A stretch of DNA of 64,000 nt from JANQPX01 sp041398025. Lineage in GTDB: Bacteria > Pseudomonadota > Alphaproteobacteria > Geminicoccales > Geminicoccaceae. The first letter of the stretch is position 1; each line of letters starts with the position of its first letter. Where the stretch lies: NCBI GenBank assembly GCA_041398025.1, contig JAWKVM010000021.1:161238-225237 (forward strand), in the 5' to 3' direction. The notes beneath the pieces are model-generated. The model had not been told where the DNA came from and ran no database searches. It worked only from the letters and a program-made list of their open reading frames with translations. Both the position numbers and the translations under genes were made by a program. This document shows, piece after piece, positions 8,574 through 16,704 of this stretch.

Positions 8574-9193
8574 ATGACGCCCTGAAGATCCACCACGGGC
8601 GCATCCCGTTCGACCTCATAGCTGGACTGGCCCTTCTCGCTGATCACCGCCACCTCGACCTCTCTGGCGCCGGCGAAGGCCTCGAAGAATGCGGCGAAAT
8701 CGATGGCATCCAGCGCATCGGGCGCACTGCAGGTCAAGGCATAGGCCGCATGAAACTCGTTGTGCGACGCCTCGCCTTCATGGGCCTCATGATCGGCCTC
8801 GGCATGCTCGCCTTCTTCATGATGCTCCTCGTCGGCGTGGTGCTCATCGCCATGCTCATCGTGGTGCTCCTCGCTTTCGATCTCGACCGCGGCGGTCTCG
8901 ACGACACAGCCGGCGGCCTCGGCAAAACCGAACAGCGAAAGCGGCTCGCCGAGCGTGGCTTCCGCCTGCTCCACCGCGGCCTTGTCCTCCGCCGTGCTCG
9001 CCGCGTGCTCGAAGCCGACGATATCGGCGCCGGGCGCCGTCAGCTCCATCTCGACCCGCCCCCCCTCGATCGCGATGTTCAGCGCGCTATGTCCATGCTC
9101 ATGCGCCCCAAGCTCACGTTTTTCGCCTTCAGCCAGAGCAAACGATGCCGCACCACACAACATCAGCCCGGCAATCAAGACTTCCTTCTTCAT
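8570..9193 (-). CDS. zrgA: DUF2796 periplasmic zinc-uptake protein ZrgA
   Basis: A 207-residue protein with a signal peptide (cleavage near ALA-EGE, residue 21). It has the DUF2796 opening GAHEHGHS at 29-36 and a His/Glu/Asp-rich loop at about 110-148 containing more than fifteen histidines, a typical zinc-capture loop. Downstream, ALTCSAPDALDAIDF resembles the family core. The ATG follows GGAGGAATCG. It is first in the unit with the ATPase, FtsX-like permease and DUF3299 genes. In Vibrio, ZrgA is Zur-regulated and supports zinc uptake; here a Zur-like AT-rich palindrome lies 30-55 bp upstream. Whether zinc moves through FtsX-like permeases is not settled by sequence. Confidence 0.87.
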   Translation of the reverse strand: MKKEVLIAGLMLCGAASFALAEGEKRELGAHEHGHSALNIAIEGGRVEMELTAPGADIVGFEHAASTAEDKAAVEQAEATLGEPLSLFGFAEAAGCVVETAAVEIESEEHHDEHGDEHHADEEHHEEGEHAEADHEAHEGEASHNEFHAAYALTCSAPDALDAIDFAAFFEAFAGAREVEVAVISEKGQSSYEVERDAPVVDLQGVM

Positions 9194-9222
9194 CGATTCC
9201 TCCGCATGCTGTCCTGACGAAA

Positions 9223-9248
9223 AAATGATATAATATTACATTACATTT
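9223..9248 (-). promoter_or_regulatory. candidate Zur-type operator overlapping the zrgA promoter
   Basis: A 26-bp AT-rich imperfect palindrome with AAATG at one end and CATTT at the other, centred on AATATTAC. It stands out in GC-rich DNA. It resembles the proteobacterial Zur consensus GAAATGTTATANTATAACATTTC in its arms and in the TATAAT-like centre. It lies 30-55 bp upstream of the zrgA ATG, where it would cover the -10 region. Regulation by Zur is inferred from the resemblance and from the zinc-type gene set. Confidence 0.5.
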
Positions 9249-9382
9249 GTTGGCAAGCCTGTAGCGCGAATGCGGCCCGGGCCAACGGAGCGCCTGTATG
9301 GGTCTGCGGGTAGCGGATCAGGTGAAAGCGCGCGTCAAAGCGGGACGATGCGAGAGCAGCAGGTCGAGACCGATCGCGACGA

Positions 9383-10552
9383 TCAGCGCGGCTGCGGCGA
9401 GGAAATGACGATTGGCTTTGACGACGGCTCCGGCGTCGGCGTGACGCGCAGATGGTTGTCGAAGCTGGCCTGATCGAGACGTTGCGGCCGGAGCGCGATC
9501 GTCTCGCCGCTCCGCGCGTCGGCCTCGACGACGTCACCGCCGCCGCTGGTCAGCAGGAAGCGGTCGGCCTGCCCGCCGGGAGCGACGCCGCAGCCGTCTT
9601 CGAGGTCGGCGGCACCGACATAGCGTCGCTCCACCCCATCCCAGAAGGTCACCAGACCGCCGCGCGGCGCCGAGACCGCGATCATGCGCCCGCTCGGATC
9701 GACGGCGACGCTGCCGCCATAGTGGCGCATCCGGCGCTGCACCGGCTCGGGCGCGGACAGCGTTGCGATTCCGCGTCCATCGGCGATCGCCACCAGGGGC
9801 ACGCGGTCCCGTTTGCCGCCCTCATATTGCATGGCGATCGCGATCCGGCCGTCGGCCAGCAGGGCGAGGTGCCGGATGCTGAGCTGATGCAGGGGCTCGG
9901 GCAGGCGAAGCTCCCCTTGCAGCCCGCCATCGGCGAGATCGGTGAAGACAAGCGACGGCGTCATCGTGTCGAGATTGAGCTTGGCGCGATCGTGGTCGGG
10001 ATGGGTGCGGATGCCGCCATTGGCGACGGCGAGCGTCCTGCCGTCCGGCATCAGGACGAGTTCGTGCGGGCCGATGCCGTGGGAGCGGTGCTCGCCGATG
10101 CGGCGATAGCCGTCGGTGGCGTCGTAGATGCCGACCATGCCGTCGCCGCTCGCATAATCGTTCTCGGTCGCGAACAGCGTCCTGCCGTCCGGCGAGAAGG
10201 CGCCGTGGCCATAGAAATGGCGACCTTCCGGCGCATCGATCCGGCGAAGCGCCACGCCCTCCTCGTAGTCGATGACCACGGCGAAGCGCCCGGGCCGCCG
10301 TGCGAACACCACGACCTCCGCTGCGCGCTCGCGAAACGCCATGGCGTGGCCGCGGTCCGGCAGCGCAAGATCGAAGCGCAGTTGGCCGTCGGTCTGGAAA
10401 CCGGCGACGAAGTGGCGGCCTTCGGGGTCCGCATGGCAGGCGACGTAGAGCGGTCCCGCATCGCCTCGAACCTCCGCCCATCGAAGCGCGAGAGAAGCCA
10501 GCAGACCACCGCCTGCGGCGCCGAGAAGAGCGCGTCGGTCGACATGGATCAT
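9383..10552 (-). CDS. DUF1513 domain periplasmic protein of iron-uptake operon
   Basis: A 389-residue protein with a TAT-like or Sec signal (DRRALLGAAGGGLLASLAL) and a beta-propeller-like repeat pattern: repeated SPDGRTLFATEND, MPDGRTLAVANGG and DPSGRMIAVSAPRGG units, including GIGPHELVLMPDGRTL, which is characteristic of DUF1513. The ATG at 10552 follows GGAGATACCCCG. It is the last gene of the imelysin/DHOR operon, in the order usually seen for this set. The family is repeatedly found with imelysins in iron-regulated loci, but no activity is known; it may be a periplasmic binding or scaffold propeller. Confidence 0.83.
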   Translation of the reverse strand: MIHVDRRALLGAAGGGLLASLALRWAEVRGDAGPLYVACHADPEGRHFVAGFQTDGQLRFDLALPDRGHAMAFRERAAEVVVFARRPGRFAVVIDYEEGVALRRIDAPEGRHFYGHGAFSPDGRTLFATENDYASGDGMVGIYDATDGYRRIGEHRSHGIGPHELVLMPDGRTLAVANGGIRTHPDHDRAKLNLDTMTPSLVFTDLADGGLQGELRLPEPLHQLSIRHLALLADGRIAIAMQYEGGKRDRVPLVAIADGRGIATLSAPEPVQRRMRHYGGSVAVDPSGRMIAVSAPRGGLVTFWDGVERRYVGAADLEDGCGVAPGGQADRFLLTSGGGDVVEADARSGETIALRPQRLDQASFDNHLRVTPTPEPSSKPIVISSPQPR

Positions 10553-10630
10553 CGGGGTATCTCCGTAGCTTTGGCGGCATGCCGTCGGGCTCGGCGATGA
10601 AGGAAGAAACCCAATGATGTGGTCATGCCC

Positions 10631-11692
10631 CTAGTCGCCGTCGGTGGCATTGAAGCCGAGGGTGACGCCGGCCGCGTCTGCGAGCGACGTGGCGATCAGG
10701 ACGCGCAGGCGCTTGATGACCGCAAGCAGCGCCTCGACCCCGGGCCGCGCATCGGCATTGCCGACCGCCTGCTCCAGCGGCATGCCGATACCGTCGGCGG
10801 TAGCGAGCGCCTCCGTCAGCAGCTTGCCCATCAGCTCGTTCAGGCTGTCGAGGCCACCACCCTGCAGCCAGAGATTAAGGCCGCCGTCGGCAACGTAGAG
10901 GGCCTGTATGGTCTCGAGGTTGGCGGCGATGTTGTCGAGGGACCGTTCGCTTCGCCAGCTCTCCGCCCGCTTCGGCCTCGCGTCTTCGAGCTTGTCGTCG
11001 AGCGGCCGCTCCAGCTTCTGAGCTACGATGACGTCGAGATTGGCGAGCATCGCCTTGAACAGCGCCGTGTGTGCCTCGGCCGCGTCATAGAACTGGTCGT
11101 TGCCGTCATCGGCTCCGGTAAAACTCTCGTAAAAGCCGCCCTCGCCCCGCCAGGCCGCCAGCACCTCGGCAGCGAGATCGCCCTGAAAGCGGCCGATGGC
11201 GACGGCCAGCTCGCAGCCATAGGCGCTCGGACCCTCGGGCTCACCGAACAGCAGCACTTCAAGACTGGCGAGGCTCTGCAATGCTGCACTCTTGCCGGCG
11301 ACGCCACCGTCGATCAGGGCCGGATCCTCCTCGGCGAGCGCCTGGCGGAGCTGACGGCCGGCGGTGCCGTGCTTGTCCGGCCAGAACTGCACGCGCGATG
11401 CGCGGCCGTCCTCGAGAACCGGGCCGAAGGCAACCGGCTGGACCCGCTGCCAGGCCTTCATGGCGTGCGTGAACCCCTGGCGTGCGGACTCGAGCCCCGC
11501 TTCGTCCGGCTCGGTGCAATAGGGCTCGATCGCCGGCGCGAGATCGGCCATCGCCGCCGCGTAGTCCGCATAGGCCGGCATGATGACCGCATCGGCCAGC
11601 GTCTTGTTGATGCTGCCATAGGACGGCGGCTCGGCCGCAAGCGGGCCGGCGACAAAGAGGAAGGCGATGGTGGCGGCAGCGAGGAGTCGCAT
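10631..11692 (-). CDS. imelysin family protein (second, EfeO-like)
   Basis: A 353-residue secreted helical protein with signal peptide MRLLAAATIAFLFVAGPLAA. Imelysin features include the N-terminal WQRVQPVAFGPV segment and LASLEVLLFGEP. The strict GxHxxE motif of IrpA is not present at the equivalent place, so this copy may bind metal differently. The start at 11692 follows GGGACC and lies 8 bp from the DHOR stop. In this gene order (imelysin, DHOR, imelysin, DUF1513) it is a recurrent partner of IrpA in periplasmic iron uptake. Peptidase activity is doubtful for the family. Confidence 0.85.
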   Translation of the reverse strand: MRLLAAATIAFLFVAGPLAAEPPSYGSINKTLADAVIMPAYADYAAAMADLAPAIEPYCTEPDEAGLESARQGFTHAMKAWQRVQPVAFGPVLEDGRASRVQFWPDKHGTAGRQLRQALAEEDPALIDGGVAGKSAALQSLASLEVLLFGEPEGPSAYGCELAVAIGRFQGDLAAEVLAAWRGEGGFYESFTGADDGNDQFYDAAEAHTALFKAMLANLDVIVAQKLERPLDDKLEDARPKRAESWRSERSLDNIAANLETIQALYVADGGLNLWLQGGGLDSLNELMGKLLTEALATADGIGMPLEQAVGNADARPGVEALLAVIKRLRVLIATSLADAAGVTLGFNATDGD

Positions 11693-11700
11693 GGTGGTCC

Positions 11701-13188
11701 CTAGAGCGAGTTCAGGAAGGCAATGAGCGCCTCGCGGTCCGGCCTGGCGAGGTCCCGAAAACGCTGCTGCGCGCTCGCAGCCTCGCCGCCGTGCCAGAGG
11801 ATGGCTTCCTTCAGATTGCGCGCGCGACCGTCGTGGAGGAAATAGGTGTGACCGTTCACGGTTTCGGTCAGGCCGATGCCCCAGAGCGGCGGGGTGCGCC
11901 ACTCATAGCCGTCGGCGTCGCCCTCCGGGCGGCGATCGGCGAGGCCTTCGCCCATGTCGTGGAGCAGCATGTCGGTGTAAGGCCAGATGAGCTGGTACGC
12001 CTGGGCTTCCCCGACCCCGTCCCTCGGCGTGATGTATTTCGGCCGGTGGCAGGCGATGCAGCCGCTCTCATAGAATTTTTCCTTGCCCTGCAGCACGGTC
12101 GGATCGTCGAGGTCGCGACGGGCGGGCACAGCTAGGTTCCGGCTGTAAAAAAGGATCTTGTCCATGACCGCGGACGGCGCTTCGAGACCATCGTCGTCGG
12201 CGCCGCTCACCTGATCGACGCAGCTCGGCTGCGCGCGGGTGCAGTCGCCGTGCGGGTCCGGGATCAGCGGGTTGGCGATGCCGATATCGCCGGCCATGGC
12301 CTCACTGTTCTGCTGGTTCAGGGTCGGGTTGCCGGCCTTCCAGCCGAAGCGGCCGAGCATCACCCGCCCATGCTCCAGGCTCCAGACGCGATTCGGCCGG
12401 CCGGAGACGCCGTCGCCATCCGCGTCCTCGGGATCGGCGTAGGCAAGAATGTCATCCTCGGCGATCGCCTCCAGCAGGCCGAGCCCGATCATCGCAGGCG
12501 CGACCCGCGGCGACAGCATGGTCCCCGGATGCAGCGGACCGTAGCCGAGATCCTCGATGCCGTAGGTCGGCGCACGCAGCGTCACGACCTCGCCGCCTGC
12601 AAGCTCGACCGGCTTTTCCTCGTAGGCGATCGTCATCCGCCCCTCGGCCTTGAAGCCGGCGATGGCGAGGTCCTGAAGCTGACCGCCATAGGTCGGTTCG
12701 GGGATCACCTTGGCGCGTCGCTCTTTGCGCGCTTGCCGCTGCTCCTCGGTCCCGGACGGAACGCTGAGACGGAGGAACATGGAGACGGCGCTGTCGTCGG
12801 GCCCGCTCGGCGGGTGGCCGCGGCCATCTTTGAGATGGCAGCGCTGGCAGGCGCGGGCGTTGTAGAGCGGCCCGAGACCGTCCGCGGATTGGGTCGAGGA
12901 AGGAGCGGTCACCCACAAGCGCTTGAAAAAGCCGTTGCCGACGAAGAAATCGGCACGCTGCTCGAAGCCGATATTGGCGGCTGGATGGGAAAAGGCGTTG
13001 CCGTTGATCGGCTTCTTCGACGTGCCGGCGCCGCCCTGATTCCGCTCATATTTCTCGGGCTTCGAGAAATCCTCGGTCGGCGCGATGATCCTTGCCGGAT
13101 CGCGCGCCTCGCCGACCGGCGAGGTGATCAGCGCGCCGATGGCGGCGAGCATCAGGAGCAGCGACGTGACAAGCCGATATTTTCTCAT
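11701..13188 (-). CDS. di-haem oxidoreductase-like protein (DHOR/DUF1111)
   Basis: A 495-residue periplasmic c-type cytochrome. After an N-terminal signal (about 1-28) there are two haem sites, C114-Q-R-C-H118 and C377-I-A-C-H381, the second in the MauG/DHOR-like C-terminal domain with GLTETVNGHTYFLHDGRA near the end. Length and haem spacing fit the DHOR family rather than classical cytochrome c peroxidases. It sits between two imelysin genes on the same strand. In such operons it is thought to change iron redox state in the periplasm; this is inference from context. Confidence 0.9.
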   Translation of the reverse strand: MRKYRLVTSLLLMLAAIGALITSPVGEARDPARIIAPTEDFSKPEKYERNQGGAGTSKKPINGNAFSHPAANIGFEQRADFFVGNGFFKRLWVTAPSSTQSADGLGPLYNARACQRCHLKDGRGHPPSGPDDSAVSMFLRLSVPSGTEEQRQARKERRAKVIPEPTYGGQLQDLAIAGFKAEGRMTIAYEEKPVELAGGEVVTLRAPTYGIEDLGYGPLHPGTMLSPRVAPAMIGLGLLEAIAEDDILAYADPEDADGDGVSGRPNRVWSLEHGRVMLGRFGWKAGNPTLNQQNSEAMAGDIGIANPLIPDPHGDCTRAQPSCVDQVSGADDDGLEAPSAVMDKILFYSRNLAVPARRDLDDPTVLQGKEKFYESGCIACHRPKYITPRDGVGEAQAYQLIWPYTDMLLHDMGEGLADRRPEGDADGYEWRTPPLWGIGLTETVNGHTYFLHDGRARNLKEAILWHGGEAASAQQRFRDLARPDREALIAFLNSL

Positions 13189-13266
13189 GGTCCGTCTTCG
13201 ATGTCGGCGGACCTCGCAGCGCAGCCCGGCGATACGAGGTCCGTTCGGCGACCGCCGGCCTGGCGG

Positions 13267-14568
13267 CTATTGGAACACGGCGTCGGGATCGTCCAGGCTG
13301 TCCGAGCCTTCGAGGTCGATGGTGCCGAGATCGAGAGCGGCGATCGCAGTCTCGATGCTCTTGGTCTGGGCGAGCAGGCCGTCGATCACCGCCTGCACCA
13401 TGGCATTGCCCTCGTCATTGCCTTCACCGATCATCTGGTCGTAGGCCATCTCGCCGCTGTCCGCCACCTTCTTCATGGCGGCGGCGGACGAGACCGTCGC
13501 GGCGAGATCCCTCTCCAGGTTCGAAGCCGCGTCCTCCGGGAGAAGGTCGAGCAGACTTGGCCCTGCCACGGTGCTGCCGTCGATGCGCTGATAGCGCCCG
13601 GTGACGACGTTCTGCATGCCCAGGATGTCGTAATAGTGCGAATTATGGGTGTTGTCGGAAAAGCAGTCATGCTCCTCCTCGGGATCGTGAAGAAGGAGCC
13701 CGAGCTTCATGCGCTCGCCGGCAAGCTCACCATAGGAGAGCGAGCCCAGGCCCGTGAGCATGGCGGTCAGCCCCCGCTTGGGATCGCCTTCGGTGACCGC
13801 GGTGCGCGCCGCACCCGCCGTGCGCGCCGCACCGGCCGCACCGCCTGCCGCCCAGTTCGCGACCATCTCTTCGAGATCCGCGATGATCAGATCGGTCGCC
13901 GTCCGGAGATAGTCGGCGCGGCGCTCGCAGTTCCCGCCGGTGCAGTTCGCCGGGTCGAAATCGGTCGAGGACCGCTCGCCGGCGCCTGGGCCCGTGCCGT
14001 GCAGGTCCTGGCCCCAGAGCAGGAACTCGACCACGTGATAGCCCGTCGCCACATTGGCCTCGACTTCGTCGATCTCGTGCAGGCGCTGGATGAGCTCGGC
14101 GTCGATCACTTTGGCATCGATGGTCTCGCCGCCGACCTCGAGCACCGGATTGGCGATCAGATTGGCCGTGTAGAAATCGTTCTCGTCGGACTCCTCGCCA
14201 TAGGCCGGGTCGACATAGTCGATGAGCCCCTCGTCCAGCGGCCAGGCGTTCACCCTGCCCTCCCACTCGTCGACGATCGGGTTGCCGAAGCGGTAGACTT
14301 CGGTCTGCTGATAAGGCTCCCGAGCGGCGATCCAGGCGGCCTTCGCCGCGGCCAGCGTCGCCTCGCTCGGCGCGGCGACCAGTGCCTCGACCGCCGTCTT
14401 CAGCTCCCTGGCCGTGATCAGCGAATCCTCGTACGCGGCGTAGGCGATGTCGGCGTAGGTCTCGGCAACCGCCGCCGGATCGGCGGGCTCATCCGCCGCA
14501 TGCGCACACCCGCCCACGGCGAGGCTGAAGGCAACGGCGCTGGCGCCGGCAAGCATCTGTCGATGCAT
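13267..14568 (-). CDS. irpA: imelysin family iron-regulated protein IrpA
   Basis: A 433-residue protein. The chosen ATG at 14568 follows AGGAGA at 6-nt spacing; an upstream ATG at 14592 has no such site. The N-terminus has a lipobox-like LAVGGC with C21, so it may be a lipoprotein. The imelysin GxHxxE motif is present as GYHVVEF (H178, E181), as are the YHVVEFLLWGQDLHGTGPG and HNSHYYDILGMQN segments. The family is induced by iron limitation and acts in periplasmic iron binding or uptake. It is first in a four-gene operon, and the AT-rich upstream region carries candidate iron-regulator sites. Confidence 0.92.
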   Translation of the reverse strand: MHRQMLAGASAVAFSLAVGGCAHAADEPADPAAVAETYADIAYAAYEDSLITARELKTAVEALVAAPSEATLAAAKAAWIAAREPYQQTEVYRFGNPIVDEWEGRVNAWPLDEGLIDYVDPAYGEESDENDFYTANLIANPVLEVGGETIDAKVIDAELIQRLHEIDEVEANVATGYHVVEFLLWGQDLHGTGPGAGERSSTDFDPANCTGGNCERRADYLRTATDLIIADLEEMVANWAAGGAAGAARTAGAARTAVTEGDPKRGLTAMLTGLGSLSYGELAGERMKLGLLLHDPEEEHDCFSDNTHNSHYYDILGMQNVVTGRYQRIDGSTVAGPSLLDLLPEDAASNLERDLAATVSSAAAMKKVADSGEMAYDQMIGEGNDEGNAMVQAVIDGLLAQTKSIETAIAALDLGTIDLEGSDSLDDPDAVFQ

Positions 14569-14700
14569 GAGATCTCTCCTGCTGTTGTCCATGTCGCTTG
14601 ACGTTCAGCGCGTTGCATCCGGCAGGGCTTCTCCCTTTGAATGCCAAGCATGTCTGAGTTGGTTAATTCAAGTTTCGGCAATATTCAAGTAAATTCACAG

Positions 14701-14717
14701 TTTAGAATCATTTCAAT
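14701..14717 (-). promoter_or_regulatory. candidate Irr-type iron control element
   Basis: TTTAGAATCATTTCAAT has one perfect half site (TTTAGAA) of the alphaproteobacterial Irr box TTTAGAA-N-TTCTAAA and a weak second half. It lies about 135 bp upstream of irpA inside the AT-rich promoter region. The call rests on this resemblance and on the iron-type operon downstream. Confidence 0.3.
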
Positions 14718-14738
14718 TCAAGTGCATACTTTTGAATT
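14715..14738. promoter_or_regulatory. AATTCAA inverted repeat upstream of irpA
   Basis: AATTCAA (14715-14721) and TTGAATT (14732-14738) form perfect 7-bp arms around a 10-bp spacer. TTCAAGT recurs at 14667, 14684 and 14717, giving three direct copies in 57 bp. This looks like an operator cluster, but the regulator is unknown. Confidence 0.35.
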
Positions 14739-15134
14739 ATGATAAATAAAGAAGTTACAATTGATTGCCTTGCAGTAATATGATGCCGCTTTCGGACTCT
14801 GATCAAATTTCGATTGGGATTGATTGGATGTGCCGGAGCATCGAGGGATGCTCCTCCATTCGCTCAACGGCGCTGATCTGAAGCCGGTAGCTATGAAGTC
14901 TGGCGGTGCTCGCGCCGACGTCGAGCAGATCGATGAGACGTTCGATAGCGAGGAGGACTTCGCCGGGAAGGCCGAAAGGGCGGTTCAGCGTTTGGCGGCG
15001 TTCCTGGAACGGCAATCCCGACATGCTGTGCCGCCGCAGACCCGCCATTCGACCGGCGACTGGCGTCCGAAAGATGATCGAGGAGCTGAAGGCCGAACGC
15101 GCGAAGCGCGGACGGCAAATCTAGCGCCGGTTTG

Positions 15135-16688
15135 TCAGACGCTCGAACTCGGTCTGTAGAACGGCACATGCGCTGCCGGATCCATGTAGCTCTCATAGAA
15201 TTTTCTGACATGCGGCAGCAGTTTTTTCGACAGGTCGCGGCGTTCGACTTCCTCGTCGGTCAGCGCGCGGGTGAGGTCGTCCTGGAGCTTGGCAAGCGCC
15301 GCGCGCTGATCGACCTTCATGAATTCGCCCTGCACGTAGATGACGTCGCCGGCGCACATCACCATGTCGACGCCTTCGGTCTTGGCGCGCTGGATCACGG
15401 CGTCGAGGACCGGGGTTTCGCGATCGAGATAGGGATAGGCGATCTTTTCCCAGTCGATCAGCACCATGTCCGCGGCCTTGCCGACTTCGAGCGCGCCGAT
15501 GCGGGTGCCGAAGGCCGTGGTTTTCGCCCCGCCCGAGGTGGCCATGCGCAGGACCTGCGCGGAGGTCGGCACGCTGTCGTCCATGCCGGGCGTCCTGTGG
15601 GCGTTCAGGACCATGCGCATTTCCTGGAGCATGTCGCGGTCGTCGTTGATGCCCGCCTCGTCCATACCCATGGCGCAGTTCACGCCGTGCTTCTCCCAGA
15701 CATTGAGCGCGCCGACGCCGGAGCGAAGGCGGAAGTTGGAGCTGCAATTGTGGCAGATATGGGTGCCGGTCTCAGCGACGCGCTCGATGTCCTTCTGGTT
15801 CAGCCAGACGCCGTGGCCAAGCGTCAGGCGCGGGCCGAGCATGTCGAAGCGGTCGATATAGTCCAGCGCGGTGCCGCCGCCGCGGCGCTTGGCGTATTCT
15901 TTTTGGTACGCCGTTTCCACGAGATGCATGTGCATCGGCGCGTCGTATTTTTTCGACGTTTCGGAGAGGCGTTCCAGGGCTGTGTCCGAGCACCAGTGGA
16001 GATTCGCGGGGGCGAGCTGGATGCCGATGCGGTCCTTATTGTGGTGCTGATCATGCAGGCTCTCGAACATCGTGATGAAGTCGTCGAGGCCCATGCCGAA
16101 GCGGGAAAAATGACGCTGCATGGGCGGGTGCAGGTCTTCGGGCAGGAGCTTCACGAACTCCTGGTCGTCCATGTAGACGAGACGGTTCTGATCGCGCAGC
16201 GCGAAGCTGTAGGACACGCGCATGCCGATGTCTTCATAGGCCTTGATCACCTCGTTGGCGCCCGCGGTCACCTGATCGAGCTTGCCGGGGATCCAGCCGT
16301 GGATGTGCTGCACGGTGGTGACGCCCGAAGCGATCATCTCGAAGGCGGAATAGAGCGTGTCCAGATAGAGGTCGACCGCGCGGCAGACCATGCGCGTGAC
16401 GAACCAGAGCTCCAGCGGCATGTCCGGCGAGCCGAGCTGCACGGGGGTCAGGCCGACATGGTGATGGCCGTTGACGAAGCCCGGCAGCAGCACCTGGCGG
16501 CCATTGCCGATCACCTGCGCGTCGGGGTTCGCGTCCTTCAGTTCAGCATAGGACCCGATCGCCTGGACGACGCCGTCGCTGACCAGGATCGCACCGTCGT
16601 CGATCTGCTCAATGTGGTGGCGATCTAAAGTCTTCGTGATGACATAACGGCCACGAACGATCGACGCTGACACTTCATTAGACTCCAT
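15135..16688 (-). CDS. metal-dependent amidohydrolase/deaminase (AtzA/TrzN-like subtype)
   Basis: A 517-residue amidohydrolase-superfamily enzyme. The metal site is visible as HxH H75/H77 in FVNGHHHVG, then H255 and E258 in MHMHLVET, H292 in LGHGVWLN and D343 in MGMDEAG. The C-terminal GALEVGKAADMVLIDW returns to the beta-sandwich. This pattern matches the cytosine/guanine/s-triazine aminohydrolase group that removes amino or halide substituents from nitrogen heterocycles. ATG 16688 is preferred over a TTG three bases upstream. It heads toward the same end as a nitrate/taurine-type ABC transporter 16 bp upstream, suggesting uptake and deamination of one N-heterocycle. The exact substrate cannot be read from sequence. 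Confidence 0.88.
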   Translation of the reverse strand: MESNEVSASIVRGRYVITKTLDRHHIEQIDDGAILVSDGVVQAIGSYAELKDANPDAQVIGNGRQVLLPGFVNGHHHVGLTPVQLGSPDMPLELWFVTRMVCRAVDLYLDTLYSAFEMIASGVTTVQHIHGWIPGKLDQVTAGANEVIKAYEDIGMRVSYSFALRDQNRLVYMDDQEFVKLLPEDLHPPMQRHFSRFGMGLDDFITMFESLHDQHHNKDRIGIQLAPANLHWCSDTALERLSETSKKYDAPMHMHLVETAYQKEYAKRRGGGTALDYIDRFDMLGPRLTLGHGVWLNQKDIERVAETGTHICHNCSSNFRLRSGVGALNVWEKHGVNCAMGMDEAGINDDRDMLQEMRMVLNAHRTPGMDDSVPTSAQVLRMATSGGAKTTAFGTRIGALEVGKAADMVLIDWEKIAYPYLDRETPVLDAVIQRAKTEGVDMVMCAGDVIYVQGEFMKVDQRAALAKLQDDLTRALTDEEVERRDLSKKLLPHVRKFYESYMDPAAHVPFYRPSSSV

Positions 16689-16704
16689 CAAGTAAATGAG
16701 CTGG

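Larger units (their letters stand above)
14569..15134. other. intergenic region, AT-rich half then gene-free GC-rich half
   Basis: Bases 14640-14820 are strongly AT-rich relative to the window and probably form the promoter/operator region of the irpA operon; see the entries at 14701 and 14715. The right half (14820-15130) is GC-rich with short open frames on both strands, none with a ribosome site or a recognisable family. It may be a decayed remnant; I make no gene call. Confidence 0.5.

Noticed and set aside
9241..9382. Extra small gene between zrgA and DUF1513
   Set aside because: A short hydrophobic stretch appears in one - frame but is interrupted by stops and has no start.
12250..14601. 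783-codon open frame on the + strand
   Set aside because: It is antisense to the DHOR and irpA genes, which have haem and imelysin motifs; the + product is a low-complexity Arg/His/Gly string.
14824..15159. Possible small gene upstream of the amidohydrolase
   Set aside because: No ribosome site, no recognisable family, and both strands give similar open frames.
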